From Agrostemma githago (Eukaryota > Streptophyta > Magnoliopsida > Caryophyllales > Caryophyllaceae): DNA of 64,000 nt. A program made the translations under genes and the position numbers. Below the pieces are notes generated by a model that saw only the letters and a list, made by a program, of their open reading frames with translations, searched no databases and was not told the DNA's origin. The stretch spans positions 55,741,701 to 55,805,700 of the forward strand of contig OY288247.1 of NCBI GenBank assembly GCA_958450325.1, in the 5' to 3' direction. Below, in pieces: positions 22,755 through 35,235 of this stretch; position 1 is the first letter of the stretch; the number at the start of each line of letters is the position of its first letter.

Positions 22755-24851
22755 TCCCCTCAAACCCTTTGCATTTTCAGCTTTGTTGAATGCAATCATA
22801 CCCTACATTTCTACCCTAATTCACCTATACTATCTACACTACAACCCTAAGCAATACTACACAAAAAACCGAGCCATTTGTCCCTCGAAAAAACCGAAAA
22901 ATCTATATACACACACACATACACCATAACTTGCATACATCCTCGATACTCCCGCGTTCCCGTCGCTATTACGAGTCCATTGCCGAGGTCTTCCTAAGCA
23001 TGTATGTTGAGGGTGTCATAAACCCCGTCTCAATCTTTACTATCTCAATTCATTTTACGTACATTTTCGTACTTTGTATTATAATAGTATTACTAACTAC
23101 TAACACTAACGTTAACTTTTAATTTTATCGTTTACTAACTTTTATTTTTTCGTTACTAACAATTAATACCGTGTATGTATATAATAGTACTAAAATACGG
23201 ATCCTAACCCGTTTGACTATGACGACCATCCAATGTTCGTTAATCCCTTTACGAGCAACGGCGGAGGTGACACCCTTTCGAGGAGCGCCGCCCCAATGTA
23301 CTCAAGGGCGTAACGAGATCGTGGTTGTTCATAGTTGAACGCGTAGGACTCCATTTCTAAGATTAGTGCGAGATCCGTTGATGCGAAAACCGACATCACA
23401 TAATCCGTTAGGATTAGTATCGATGTCGTGACGCGGAGGACTACAATTTCGTCACTAATCAAACCTTTTCAATTCCATAATAATACATTTTCGTAAAATC
23501 CCGATGACGGTCTCATAATCGTACAATACACGATCATGACGCCGAAAACCGAGTTGAATTTTAATAATGCAATATTTTCATTTAACTCAGTCAACCATCG
23601 ACTTTAAAACATAAAAACAAAACGAGGCATGCCTCGTACAGGGGGCACTCGACCGAGTGTCATGAGCCACTCGATCGAGTAGCACCCCAAAAACTGGGCA
23701 GTAGCTACTTCGAGTATGCACTCGATCGAGTCCATACCATGACTCGATCGAGTGGGTCCTGTAGCCCAGAAAACCGAGAGCTTTAATGCATCATTCGAGC
23801 CTCGTCTTTTTTTTTACGACTTTAGTCGTCATGTGTAAAGTCAATCACGTGATCCTAATTTTCAAAACCCATGCATATCACTACACTTAAAACGACTTTG
23901 ATCGATTGTCCTTCACTATTAGTCTTGTGTCGACGACTCTTTAGTCGTATCCGATACGTGACTAGTTTGGACGCCAACATTTCGAGGTGATAAGTCGGGA
24001 CAAGGCATCAAGGTTCAGGATCGGGCTAGCACCACGCCTAAGTCTCATACCTCCGTCCTTTGATTAATACGCAATATAATGCGTAATTAATCAAAGTTCG
24101 TCCGTTTACACGATTTATGGTCTAATTCGTATTTGTTGCATACGGGTCCGTTTCTAGTCTTTAATTTTTTGTTTGTTTATATTTATGTCATTTATTCCGT
24201 TTTTTTTATTGTTTATTCGTCATTTTGTATTGGTCGTGTTGTATTTCCGCCCGTGTATATTGTATTTATTTACGAGTTTTATTTATTTCGATGTTTATCG
24301 CTTCATAAATGAACCTCGCATGTTAAACAACTTCGACCATAATTAGATGCATTAAATGACGTAGTTAACCTATAACTCGCATGTTTAGCCTGAAAACACT
24401 GTTTGCATATCATTTAGTCGTTTTACTAGCGCGCGTACACGAACACGAACGATGTCTTAGTAGAGGCCGCCATTGTGCGGGCGGGGTTGGGTGTCCTTAG
24501 TGGGCTTCCCAACACGTACCCTCACCCCTTACTCAGAATATCTGTTTCCGGATGCCTGAAACCGTTGGCGCACGAGAGTCATTCTTTACACGATACCGGT
24601 GTAGATGGTATCGGTATCGCAATGCAAAGGGACGAGCCCCATAAACTCTGAAATCGAAATGGGCCGTACTTTGTGTACGATCCATGACGACATAGAGTGG
24701 GCTCGAATGGTTCCGAATTACCACAAATTCGGTGGCGACTCCAACTTTGACTTAAATTTCGAACCCGAGAACAATCTCATCACGAGATTCATTCGCCTAC
24801 CCAAACCCGCGCGTGACCACGTCGGGGTGGACCTACGTCATGTCCACAATT

Positions 24852-24869
24852 TGGCGACTCTGCTGGGGA
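24852..24869 (+). promoter_or_regulatory. Primer-binding site of element B
   Basis: TGGCGACTCTGCTGGGGA lies three bases behind the LTR end. Sites of this kind are known from Ogre/Tat elements, where they pair with a tRNA-Arg; that match is recalled, not tested. Confidence 0.75.
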
Positions 24870-26040
24870 TACCTGATGTACCACATGTCATCGGGGTTCC
24901 CAGGGTGAGACTCGAAGAGAAATCGTTCGTAAATTAGTGTGCGCGCATTAGTTTAATGATTCAGGCATAACCTTTTTTGCCCGGGCCGGTTACTTGTGAC
25001 CGACGTCCCACTATACCGCGGTGCATTCCTACATGGGTGCGCTAAAGACTTCGATGGTGGAACTCGTATGGGTTTTGCGGCATGTCCTGAGACCAACTCG
25101 GCTTAGGGAGTCCGTCCTGATTTACGAGAAAGCCATCGTGGTTGGTATAGACCCTATTTTGACCGACCGAGACTTAGCGTAAAGCATACATGAGCGTCGT
25201 TATACTGCTTGTTTGACTACATGCTACTTTGTTTCCGTGTCATTTTTCAAAAAACCGTCATTTCAAAAAATGCATCTTTCCAAAAATAACCAATTTTGAA
25301 AAAACCCGAAATACTGTCCGTTTCGGGACCCGTCTTTTCAAAAAAAATATATCCAACTTTCAAAATTCGGAATGCCGCCGAAATTTAGGATTAAGATTTG
25401 ACTCGAAATATCCTTTTCTCTAGCCGGCATGCTGCCCGTTTTAATTCTCGAATTTCCGACCATATCCCGATTTTTTCTGAATTTTCAAAATTCAAATCTC
25501 GTTTGTTTCGAAACTCCGTTTTCGATTTTCAAACTTTCAGAAATTTGCTCATTTTATATTCAAATTTCAAAATTTCAAACATCCGACTTTCTAAACAAAT
25601 CTTCCTTATTATAGGACCTACCGTTTATCCGTGTGTCGGGTCTTTGATTAGTATGTCGAAGGTTTATTAGCGTCGAAACTCTGTCGATCTTACATCGCGA
25701 GTTTCCCCCCACTTCCCGAGTCCGCCTTATTTGTCAAGGCATGACCAACCCGCGTAGGGCATACCCCTACAACAGAAGGTCCGTCTGTACACCCGAGTCA
25801 AAAGTCTGGGGAAAAGTCTTACGTGGACCTCCCTTCGAACGAGATTAGGCCCACTAAGCCGAAATCCTAAGGAAGTTATACCACCCAAGAGTCATCCGTC
25901 TAGGTGTCTTTCTCGAGTCCTTAGTCCTTTTTCCTTGTGTCGCTCGGGATGAATTTTTTTTGGTTTCGAGATCTGGGTTCGATTTCTGATTACGCGGTGT
26001 TCTTACAGACAGGCCACTGTCCACCAGACACAGCCGCAAA
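24870..26040 (+). other. 5' untranslated region of element B
   Basis: No coding frame of note. About 25240-25600 is a run of imperfect TTTCAAAATTC-like repeats. No splice sites or other signals could be supported. Confidence 0.5.
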
Positions 26041-27738
26041 ATGGAAGCAACTCTGAACAACCTGAAGGCCTCTGTGGATGCCATGGCCGCCAAACAAACC
26101 GACATTGATGCCGAAGTGACTGAAATGAGGGCCGGCCAGGTGGCTATCGTTGCTCACATGGCTGCAGTGGAGCAAAGGGCTCCTAACACCGAGACTATTG
26201 GGCCTCTAGCCGAACTACTCAGTGCAGTGCACCGACTAGAGGAACAAGTTCAGCTAGCTGGGAGTAACAACATCCATCGGGAAAATAGCCGTGAGTACGC
26301 CCCGGTGAGTGACAAGTTGCCCGCAAACCTGAATCTCATGGGTTTACCCATGTTTGAGGTAACTGAAGACCCGTTACTACATGTACGGGCCTTCAAAGAA
26401 TTCATGGCCATCAAGGGAGTTGATTCTGCAATGTTCAAGAATCTTTTTGCTGCGTCTCTTGAAAAGCACCCACAGGCCTGGTGCTACAAGCTAGACCCGA
26501 AAAAACACCTTACTTGGGATGATGTGGCTACGGAGTTTGCTCGGAACTATGCTGACAACACCGAGATCCAAACCACTATGCGATTTACTAAATACCTTCA
26601 ACGCTGGAGGGCCGAGAGTGTGAAACTGGTCGATAAGCCCAGTGAGAAGACTTTGGTGGAGGCTTTTGTCAAGAACCTCCTCCCCTCCTACCGGGTTCAT
26701 ATCCGGTATACTGTCATACCCAATTTCACCACCCTTACTGAAATGGGTATGAGAATTGAAGACGACCTGAGACTGGAGGGCCTCACTAAGGCCTCTAGCA
26801 AGGGATACCAAGGGGCTTCCTCTTCCACTACCAAGCCTCAAGCTGCAACCCGCAGCATTTTCGACGCGGTTAATCTACTAGATGCCCCGTCCAAGAAGAA
26901 CACCCCACCTCGGGTTTTCACTGATATAGCTACCACTTATACCTATGCCTTACAAAGGCTGTCCTCGAAAGGCCTAATCCAACCGATATGCCCAACTCCT
27001 GAAGTTCCGGTCGAGCGACGCTCCAAGAACTACAATGCCCAAGCCTATTGCCAATACAACCGAGGCAATGGACATGATACCGAAAAGTGCTAGAAGCTGA
27101 AGCACTTGATCCAGGACTTGATTGAGAGCGGTAAAATCCCGCTACCCGGAGATAAGCCAAGTAACAAGGAGAACCCTTTCAGCTCCCACGCCATCTTTGT
27201 CGGGGAGACGATTGATTGCTCCCACCTTATGTCTCCATTGATCCCGCAAGTGAACGGGATCTGGTTCGACGATGAAGATGATGTCTACCTCGCTAAAGGG
27301 GAGACTGTCCCCATCACCCCCGAGGAGATTCGCAAGACCAAATCCCGAGTCCTAGCCAGCAACCATCTTGGTCGTCCCTATCAAGCCACTAGCTCTAGGG
27401 ACATCCCTATCCTGACGACCGTCACTGAACCCCTCGGGACGGAAGTCGCCCCTCAGGAGCCGACTGCTGAAACGGCTCTCATGAAGCAGCTAAAGAAGAC
27501 CCGAGTTGACCTCACCATATGGCAACTCTTAGTTAGCTCACAAGAACATCGAGAAGCACTCACTAAGGCTCTCGATCAAGTTAAGATCGACTCTTTGGTT
27601 ACCCCTGCTGAAATGGTAGCCACGATCCTGCCACATTTGAAGGGCAAAACCATGGAAGGAGGCCCAATGATCACTTTCTCCGAAGCCGACCTACCACCGT
27701 TCGGGGCCTCTCATAATCTGGCCTCTACATTATGGTGA
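26041..27738 (+). pseudogene. Gag of element B
   Basis: Starts ATG 26041 with a coiled-coil-like N-terminus (LNNLKASVDAMAAKQ). The retrotransposon gag domain follows at about residues 110-240 (AWCYKLDPKKHLTWDDVATE). A zinc-knuckle-like CQYNRGNGHDTEKC is near residue 337; the usual His after CQY is Asn here. TAG at 27091 stands where related proteins have Trp (KC*KLKHLIQD). The frame then runs on to 27738, where a frameshift separates it from the protease. Not functional as one polyprotein. Confidence 0.88.
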
Positions 27739-28100
27739 TCTGCCGAGGGAAATACCTCCCGATGACCCTAGTTGATGATGGGTCCGCTGTGAATGTTCTC
27801 CCTTTAAGGACCACCAATTATGTTTCGACGGCTCAGACCATCCAAGCCTTTGATGGGAGCCTAAAGTCGGTAGCTGGGGCCGTAAAGCTGACCATCATAA
27901 CAGGCCCAATAGAAAAGGAGCTTGAATTCTAGGTGATCGATGTCACCTCGTCCTTCAATTTTCTCCTGAGAAGGCCGTGGATTCACGCGGTCAAAGCGGT
28001 GTCCTCCACCCTCCACCGAAAGATCAAGATGCCTTTGCTCGACAGTATAATTACTTTGGAGGCAACCCCAATGACCGTGGCTAGCTGTAATGCCACGGGC
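27732..28100 (+). pseudogene. Aspartic protease domain of element B
   Basis: The motif TLVDDGSAVNVLPL holds the active-site Asp (D-D-G instead of the common D-N-G or D-T-G). The downstream LRRPWIHAV corresponds to the LGRPWIH block. A TAG at 27930 (after LEF) lies inside the domain. It is out of frame with gag through a shift near 27730. Confidence 0.8.
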
Positions 28101-30600
28101 TGCGCGGACCTCTGGGGGTTTGACTTTGTGGGGATGATCGAAGAAGAGTACTTTTTTAGGCCTTACTTCACCACGAGCATTGACACGATGCTCCAAAACC
28201 TAGGGTACCTTCCAGGGGCTACCTCTCGACCCGATCTTCCAGCTGGGAAGATCATCGAGGTCCTTAAGGACGAAGACTCTCACTTCGGCCTTGGTTATGC
28301 TACCACTCCGGGCAACGTTGTCCGAGCAGGAATCGAAAAGGCCTGCAACATCATTAAGGGTATCCACTTGAGCCCTTACAGCCCATGGTTGACTGACTAC
28401 ATTGTCACACCCGTATTTGGGGCTACCCAGGTTGATCTATACCAACCCAACGCTGCACACCTCGGGACCCAATTGGTCCGGGACTGCAACTACATCCCGG
28501 ATGATGTGTTCGCCCTCATCCAGTCTGATGAAGATGACGATGCTGAGCCCGCGCTGGGGTTACTCTTCGGGGAAGACACCATAGCCCCGACTCCAAAGGA
28601 AGACCTGGTCAACCTGATTCTCCGCAGCAACAGGTTTGACCCGACCAAGCTGATCTCGGATGTTGGTTCCGAGACGGGAAACAGGGCCTGGAGAAAGACT
28701 GTCAAGTGGACTGGCAGTCAAGGAAAGATCTACAAGCTGGTCGCTGGAGAGGGAGACATACCTGAGTCTGAGTCCGAGTCTGAGTCAGAGTCAGAGTCTG
28801 AGTCTGAGTCTGAGGTCGAGTCTAGGGAAGTCAGTGCTAGAGTCACTCCTGTAACCCCTCTCCCTCTTGTCATTCCTGCTGCTGGCACTTCGGGGTCTGT
28901 CCCAAGTGCCTTACCAATCCTGCCACTGACTAATGATCAGATGGCTGCTCTTTTCGAGTTGTTTTCCAAATTTTCAATCAATAATAACAACCGTTCTGCT
29001 TACGACTTGTCTCTTTTAAATTCTGCTTTCAAAAATATTTTATGCAATGACATTGAGAAACCCGACGAACAGGTACCTTTACCTCCGCATCTGTTCGAGC
29101 AATTAGAGCAAAGGGAATCTTGGAATCCGGTAATTGAAGAGACCGAGTCCATTAATGTGGGAACAACCTTAGAGCCTCAAATACTTAAGATAGGGTTATC
29201 CTTAGATCCCGAGGAGAGACAACAATTCACGAACCTCTTCCAAGAGTTCAAAGATGTCTTCCTATGTTCCTACAAGGACATGTCGGGGATAGACCGGGAA
29301 ATAGCCGAGCACCACATACCGATTAAAGACGGGTGCAGACCGGTTAAGCAAAAGCTCCGCCGAATGAGGCCCGAGTGGTCTCTCAAGGTAAAAGAAGAAG
29401 TCGATAAGCAGTTTAAAGCCGGCTTCATACAGGTGTCCGAATATCCGGCGGACTGGGTGGCGAACATCGTGCCGGTTCCTAAAAAGGACGGTAAGGTGCG
29501 GGTATGCGTCGATTTTCGAGATCTTAACAAAGCAAGCCCGAAAGATGATTTTCCGTTACCACACATCGACATACTGGTGGATAACACGGCCGATCATGCC
29601 CTTCTATCATTTATGGACGGGTATGCCGGGTATAATCAGATCAAGATGGCGGAAGAAGATATGAGTAAGACTACCTTCACTACACCTTGGGGTACTTACT
29701 GCTACACCGTCACGCCATTCGGCCTCACTAATGTCGGGGCCACTTACCAAAGGACCGCTACCACTTTATTACATGACATGATGCATAAAGAGGTAGAAGT
29801 TTATGTAGACGACATGATCGTCAAGTCCAAAGAATGGGACGGTCACATCACCGCCCTAAGGAAATTCTTCACCTGATTGCGCAAGTACCACATGAGGCTA
29901 AACCCTCAAAAGTGCAGTTTCGGGGTAACATCAGGCAAACTACTGGGTCATATCGTTAGCCAATGAGGTATCGAGGTCGACCCAGCAAAAATCAAAGCCA
30001 CTACCGAGATGCAACCTTCTAAAACCGAAAAAGAAATAAGGGAATTTCTCGGGAAAGTCCAGTATATCAGTCGGTTCATTTCCAAACTAACCATGGTGTG
30101 TGAACCAATTTTCAAGAAACTGAAAGTAGGGGAACGGGTACTATGGGATGACAAGTGCCAAACCGCCTTCGACAAAATCAAGGAAATTCTGTCTGCTCCG
30201 CCGGTCTTAATGCCACCTCAACCTGGTTTGCCTCTGTCGTTATACTTAACGACGACCGAGACAGCCATGGGGGCTATGCTGGCTCAGACAGTCGACTCCG
30301 AAGAACGAGCCATTTATTATATCAGCAAAAAGTTTTTAGAGTATGAGTGCAAATATACCATGCTCGAAAAGACGTGCTTGGCTCTGGTTTGGGCCACTAA
30401 GAAGCTCCGACACTATATGCTCAGCAACGAGGTCCATGTTCTATCCAAGATGGACCCGATCAAATACCTCTTCGAAAAGCCCATTCTTAATCGGCGAATT
30501 TCTAGATGGACTCTAATGCTGGCAGAGTTCGACCTGAAATTTGTACCGTTGAAGGCCATTAAGGGGCGAGTAGTAGATGAATTTCTCGCCGATAGCCCGG
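28101..30600 (+). pseudogene. Reverse transcriptase and RNase H of element B
   Basis: After a long spacer with a Ser-Glu repeat (about 28765-28815), RT motifs appear: VCVDFRDLNKASPKDDFPLP, TPFGLTNVGATYQR and YVDD at 29802-29813. In-frame TGA codons at 29874 and 29964 fall where relatives have Arg. The RNase H follows (AIYYISKKFLEYECKYTMLEK). The frame is otherwise continuous with the downstream domains to 32408. Confidence 0.92.
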
Positions 30601-31080
30601 TAGCCGAGGAAGGACACACCGACACCTGGTCCTTCCCAGATGAAGATTTCTTCCATACTGATACCGAAACATGGGATTTATACTTCGACGGAGCATCCAA
30701 TTTTCGAGGGTTCGGAGTCAGGATTCTCCTAATTTCACCAAAAGGAGAGCATACTCCCGTATCCATCAAACTGGACTTTGATGTTACCAATAACGCAGCA
30801 GAGTACGAAGCATGCATTTACGGGCTACAAGCCGCCGCCAATCTGGGGATCACAAATCTTCGGGTACATGGTGATGCATCCTTGGTCATTAACCAAGCAC
30901 TTCAAAAATGGAAAACTCGGAATGCTAATCTCGTGGCCTACCAGGCGCGAGTAAGGGATCTCGAGAAACAGTTCCAAAAGGTGGAGTACATATACTTGCC
31001 TCGGGAAGAGAATCAGTTTGCAGATGCACTCTCAAAGTTGGCATCTTTGCTGAACATTCCCGACCACGTGACCAGTATGC
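30601..31080 (+). pseudogene. Second (archaeal-type) RNase H of element B
   Basis: WDLYFDGASNFRGFGVRIL, NNAAEYEACIYGLQAA and VHGDASLVINQ mark the extra RNase H of the Tat lineage, with the catalytic acidic residues in place. In frame with RT upstream and integrase downstream. Confidence 0.88.
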
Positions 31081-32408
31081 CAATTTGTTTCGAAAGACGG
31101 TCCGAGCCGGCATACATTCATGACATTGAAGACATCGAAATCACTGATCCTGAACCATGGTATCAGGCTATGTTAACGTACCTAACAAACGGAGAGTATC
31201 CTCCCGGGACCGAAGGCCGGGCCAAGAAAGCCTTGCGAAGGCTAGCCACCCAGTTTATCCGCACTGATGACGGGCAGCTTTACAAAAAGACACCACAGGG
31301 GGCCCTTCTCCTTTGTGTTGATAAATATAAAGCCGAAAAGGTTATGGCCAAAATACATGATGGTGAAAACGGCCCACATATGAATGCCCACATGCTGGTC
31401 CGGAAAATCATGAGACTCGGGTATTACTGGAATACAATGGAAGCCGACTGCCAGTTATATGTCAAACATTGTCATAACTGTCAAATATTCGCCAATGTGC
31501 AACATATGCCGTCATCTCTACTTTATACCATGACGTTGCCTTGGCCGTTCTCGACATGGGGTATCGACATAATCGGGAAAATAAATCCCTCCGGTACTGG
31601 CGGACACTGTTTCATTTTAGTAGCTATCGGCTATTTCACCAAATGGGTCGAAGCCAAATCATATCGCATTCTCAATGCTAAATATGTCACCAAGTTTATC
31701 CAGAATAAGATAATTTGTCGGTATGGTATCCCACATGAATTTATCAGTGATCACGAGACTCATTTCCAAGCCGAGACTGCGGCCCTGCTGACCAAGTATA
31801 GAATTCAAAGGCATACGTCCTCGCCCTATCGTCCCCAAACGAACGGAGCAGTAGAGGCGACAAATAAAACAATTGTCACCATACTAAAAAAGATGGCTGA
31901 TAATTACCGGGACTGGCCCGACAAAATACCTTTTGCCCTATGGGGATACCGAACGTCAATTCGCACAGCAATCGGGGCGACGCCGTATTACCTAACTTAT
32001 GGGATAGAGGCAGTCCAACCAGTTGAATTGGAGGTACCGTCCCTCAGAATTCTGCTAGAAAGTCAAGTACTCGAAGCTGAGTGGGTTCGAGCATGGTATG
32101 ACTCGTTAGTCCTACTAGACGAATGGTGATCTCGTGCCCTCAACAATATTCAAATCTATCAGAAAAGGATCCAACGGGCCTTCAACAAAAGAGTAAGGCC
32201 CAGGAACATTAAAGAAGGGGATCTGGTTCTTAAGTCTGTCCGTGCTCTACTACCAGTTGACCCAAGGGGAAAATTCGAACCTAATTGGGCTGGGCCATAC
32301 TTGGTAAAGAAGATCCTATCGGGAGGAGCAGTGATGCTGACGGACCTGGACGGGAATGAGTTCGTCAACCCAACCAACCTGGACCAGCTGAAGCGTTACT
32401 ACCCTTAG
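31081..32408 (+). pseudogene. Integrase of element B
   Basis: The HHCC zinc domain (HDGENGPHMNAH with CHNC) is followed by the DDE core: WGIDIIGKINPSG, ISDHETHF and NGAVEATNKTI carry the three acidic residues. A C-terminal domain (VLKSVRALLPVDPRGKFEPN) follows and the frame ends at TAG 32406. One in-frame TGA at 32127 interrupts it. No chromodomain is present, as expected for non-chromoviral elements. Confidence 0.9.
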
Positions 32409-32797
32409 CCTGTTCTCAATGTCATTAGCAAATTTTATCAAAATCATTTTTTTACAAAAAGCAAGTCAATGAGCTAGAATTATTTATTCTACTGTCGCAA
32501 ACAACTTCAACCAATAGTCTTGGTGTAATTCGAGATAGCAAATTTACTGAGCTTGAACTACGTTTGGTTTGATTCTGCTAATTGCAGATACGTAGGCAGC
32601 CCCTCAAAAGGGCACAACCAGTGCAATCGAGAAAAAGACAGGAACGGTTTAATAATAAGCCCCTTTTAGTAATTACTAAAAAAAACCCCGATAAACTAGA
32701 AAAATTACAAAATGCAGGAATTCCAAAAAAAATTATTACAAAAACAAAAGCACACGACACTCCAAAATAAATAATAATAATATTCAAATAATAAAAA

Positions 32798-34570
32798 CTA
32801 AGGGCTCGATATTAAGGGCATCTTGCCCTTCCCCTTGTCCTTGGCCTCCTTGGCCGTCCACTGACGACGACGCGAAGGAGAGCGTTCCCGAATCACGACA
32901 GGAACCTCTTTAGCCCGGACTCGTTTCTTCGAGCTAGAGTCCTCAATCACATCTATTGGCCCAAGTCGGGCCCTCACAGGCTCTAGTAGCCGTTCGTGTG
33001 GACCAAGTCGGTCCCTAGCCACTAGTCTTGGCCCAAGTCGTCTTTCCAAATCATTCTGGGGGCTTAGCTGCCCCCGCGTGCTGTTAGCACCGGCATCCTT
33101 AGATCGAGTCTTAGTATGTGACTTAGGACCCGATTCTAGTCGGACTAAAGTAGCAGGAGTGTCTCCCTCATCGAAGAAGCCCCTGTTGTCCTTTACCGTC
33201 TCCCGACGGACCAAATCGAAGGCCTCATCGACCTTCAGAGCTTTACGAGCTTTCTCGGACTCCTCGGAAGTCCATTTCTCGTAAGCCCGTGAAACCCAAG
33301 CGGATTGGCAAGGGTTGGGAATAGTCCATGTAGGACGGGTGAACCATCTCTGCAACCAGGTGTCGCACATAGCGTCTGTCAGTTGGAGCGAGACGCTAAT
33401 AATGGCTTCAGTCTCAGGAATACGCTGAGACGAACCGAACTGCCTCAGAATGCGGTCCGGGTAAATGTGAACTGTCCAGTCAAGGGACAGGATCACCAAG
33501 TAACGGGCTTGGTCCCTCTTGGCCAGTCCCGTCAGCTTGGAAAGGAACCACCAAGCGACAGCCCACCTGATTAAGGGACCACCATGGATCACCAGCTCCT
33601 CATCCCAGTAAGCTCGGTTTATATGGTGACACGAGCTTATCTGACGCCTCCTCGAGCTAATTTGGCTGCCACGGTAGTTGGGAATGCTCGAAGGGGACTC
33701 TATGATCGACAGACATTCCGACAACCAAATCTTAAAAGTGTACACAAAATCCGTAAGCAACGAAGTGGTCCGCTATAGCCCACTCGATCGAGTACAGCAT
33801 CTGACTCGATCGAGTAAGACCTCTGAAAACAGGCAGTAGCTCGTTCAAGATGTCACTCAATCGACTGACAGGTCCACTTGATCGAGTGACTTACGTACAT
33901 CATAAAATTCGCGCGAAACAAAAGAAGAAAAATCGCAAAATGAGTACCTGCAGAATACGGGTACTCCCAGTCAGATGTCGGTCCGGGTCAAGTCGTCTGG
34001 CATCCAGACCCATGATGATCTCCCCGGTGGCTAGCCAAGCAGGGCTATGACTAGTCTCCAACTGGTCAACCACTCCAATCATGAGTCAACATCCATCATC
34101 CCTTCGAAAACATAGCGGTGTAGCATGCAAAAGGCGAAAGCCCTACGCCTGTGAGAAGGGGTAGCCCTCACATCTTGATTGTTCATGAACTTGTCAGCCA
34201 GGTCAAAGAGGGGAATAGTATTTCCCCGCACCATTCGATCTGTCTCAGCATGAGACAGACCCAAGAAATCCCTCAGCCTCCTTCTTGGATCCGGGTAGAA
34301 TGGGGGGACAGCAGGACGAGCGATAGGGCTCCAACCAACTATAGCCGCGATCTCCTCAGGAAGAGGGCATATCTCTCCTCGCGGGAACGCAAAAACGTGA
34401 TGGGTAGTATCCCAAAACGTTAGGCAGGCATCCAAAAAATGTGAGTCGATTATCAGACGTTGAAGTTGGAATAGACTGACAATCCCCATCTGGGTAAGTT
34501 GAACTTTATCCTCGTCCCGAAAGTATTGGGACTAAGCAAAATGCATCGAAGTAAGGTGATCGATACCCAT
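32798..34570 (-). pseudogene. Antisense gene of element B, plant-mobile-domain-like
   Basis: Read on the minus strand from ATG 34570-34568: exon 1 to 33948, an intron with GT (33947) and AG (33773), and exon 2 from 33772 to a stop at 32798. Codon phase is kept across the intron. Exon 1 (FLDACLTFWDTTHHVFAFP, GEICPLPEEIAAIVGW) resembles the plant mobile domain (PMD) family. Exon 2 is Trp-rich at first (WAVAWWFLSKL) and ends basic (SRKKR-like region, RRRQW). One in-frame stop near 34534 and one frameshift near 34085 make this copy inactive. Family assignment is from motif impression only; function unknown. Confidence 0.65.
33780..33897. repeat. LTR-type palindromes inside the antisense gene's intron
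   Basis: Four units of CACTCGATCGAGT type, with the spacer AACAGGCAGTAGCT resembling AACTGGGCAGTAGCT between the palindromes of the second LTR cluster (23644-23760). They occupy nearly the whole intron of the antisense gene. Confidence 0.8.
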
Positions 34571-34664
34571 GGCAGAGGTTTGAGTCTCCTTGAAAGTCTA
34601 GAAGATTTTGAGGGGAAGGAAGAGTTTTGATTTGAGATACAGTAAGCTGAAGCAGGGAGACCTA

Positions 34665-34672
34665 TATTTATA
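34665..34672 (-). promoter_or_regulatory. TATA box of the antisense gene in element B
   Basis: TATAAATA on the minus strand, about 95 bases before the antisense ATG at 34570, with a pyrimidine-rich leader between. Position and sequence fit an independent promoter pointing against the element. Confidence 0.55.
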
Positions 34673-35223
34673 ATAGGAAACCCTAACTGTAACCCTACCT
34701 GTCATGCCTCCTCAGCAAACCTGGGCCCTATGCGCGCACATGCCTGATTTCAGATAAGAACCAAGAATAGGAATCAAGTTGTCCCGAGCTTTCCTAAAAA
34801 AAATCAATCTTTCAAAATTTTTGGCCTTTCAAAAATCAATATTTTATTTCCCCAGCACGAGTCGGTGTTTTGCCTATATGTTACATGCAAGTTGTTATGT
34901 GTCAGCATACAGGTACACCCCAGACTTCAGAAGCAAGTCTCCGCGCAGCTATTTCACTTCCCAGCGTAAGTCAATGTTTCTCCCAGAATGCTACATCAGA
35001 GAGATGATGTATCGGCATACGGGTACACCTACACCTTCAGAAGTAAGTTCAACTCCCCACGGAGCTATCATCGTCAAGACAGGTATGACCCTCTGCTTAT
35101 GGCTGGCGAGCCCTTTACGAAAGTCTAACGGACTATAAACGACCCGACAGGAAGGCTGCCAGGTCGTAATCTGCGATTGGCCTGGTAGCTACTCTGACTT
35201 TCACCTTGTCCAAGCCTCAGTCA

Positions 35224-35235
35224 GAGTGGGGGCGC
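35224..35235 (+). other. Polypurine tract of element B
   Basis: GAGTGGGGGCGC immediately before the 3' LTR, the expected plus-strand primer. Confidence 0.75.

Larger units (their letters stand above)
22243..24848 (+). repeat. 5' LTR of element B
   Basis: Homologous to 35236-37802 but starting at TTTTGCCTGCTAGTG. The leading TGTAGACACCCACA is missing. It contains a palindrome cluster at 22614-22731, the TATA box at 22747-22754 and a second palindrome cluster at 23644-23760. It keeps a stretch near 24430-24470 that is deleted in the 3' LTR. It ends GTCCACA. Confidence 0.92.

Noticed and set aside
22614..23760. Palindrome clusters as a CRISPR-like array or origin
   Set aside because: Units are irregularly spaced, the spacers are conserved between LTR copies, and the sequence is plant LTR.
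24605..24937. 110-residue frame across the LTR end of element B
   Set aside because: It also appears in the other LTR copies (37559, 46578) with different continuations. It runs through the LTR border and primer-binding site, so it is chance openness of a GC-richer LTR part.
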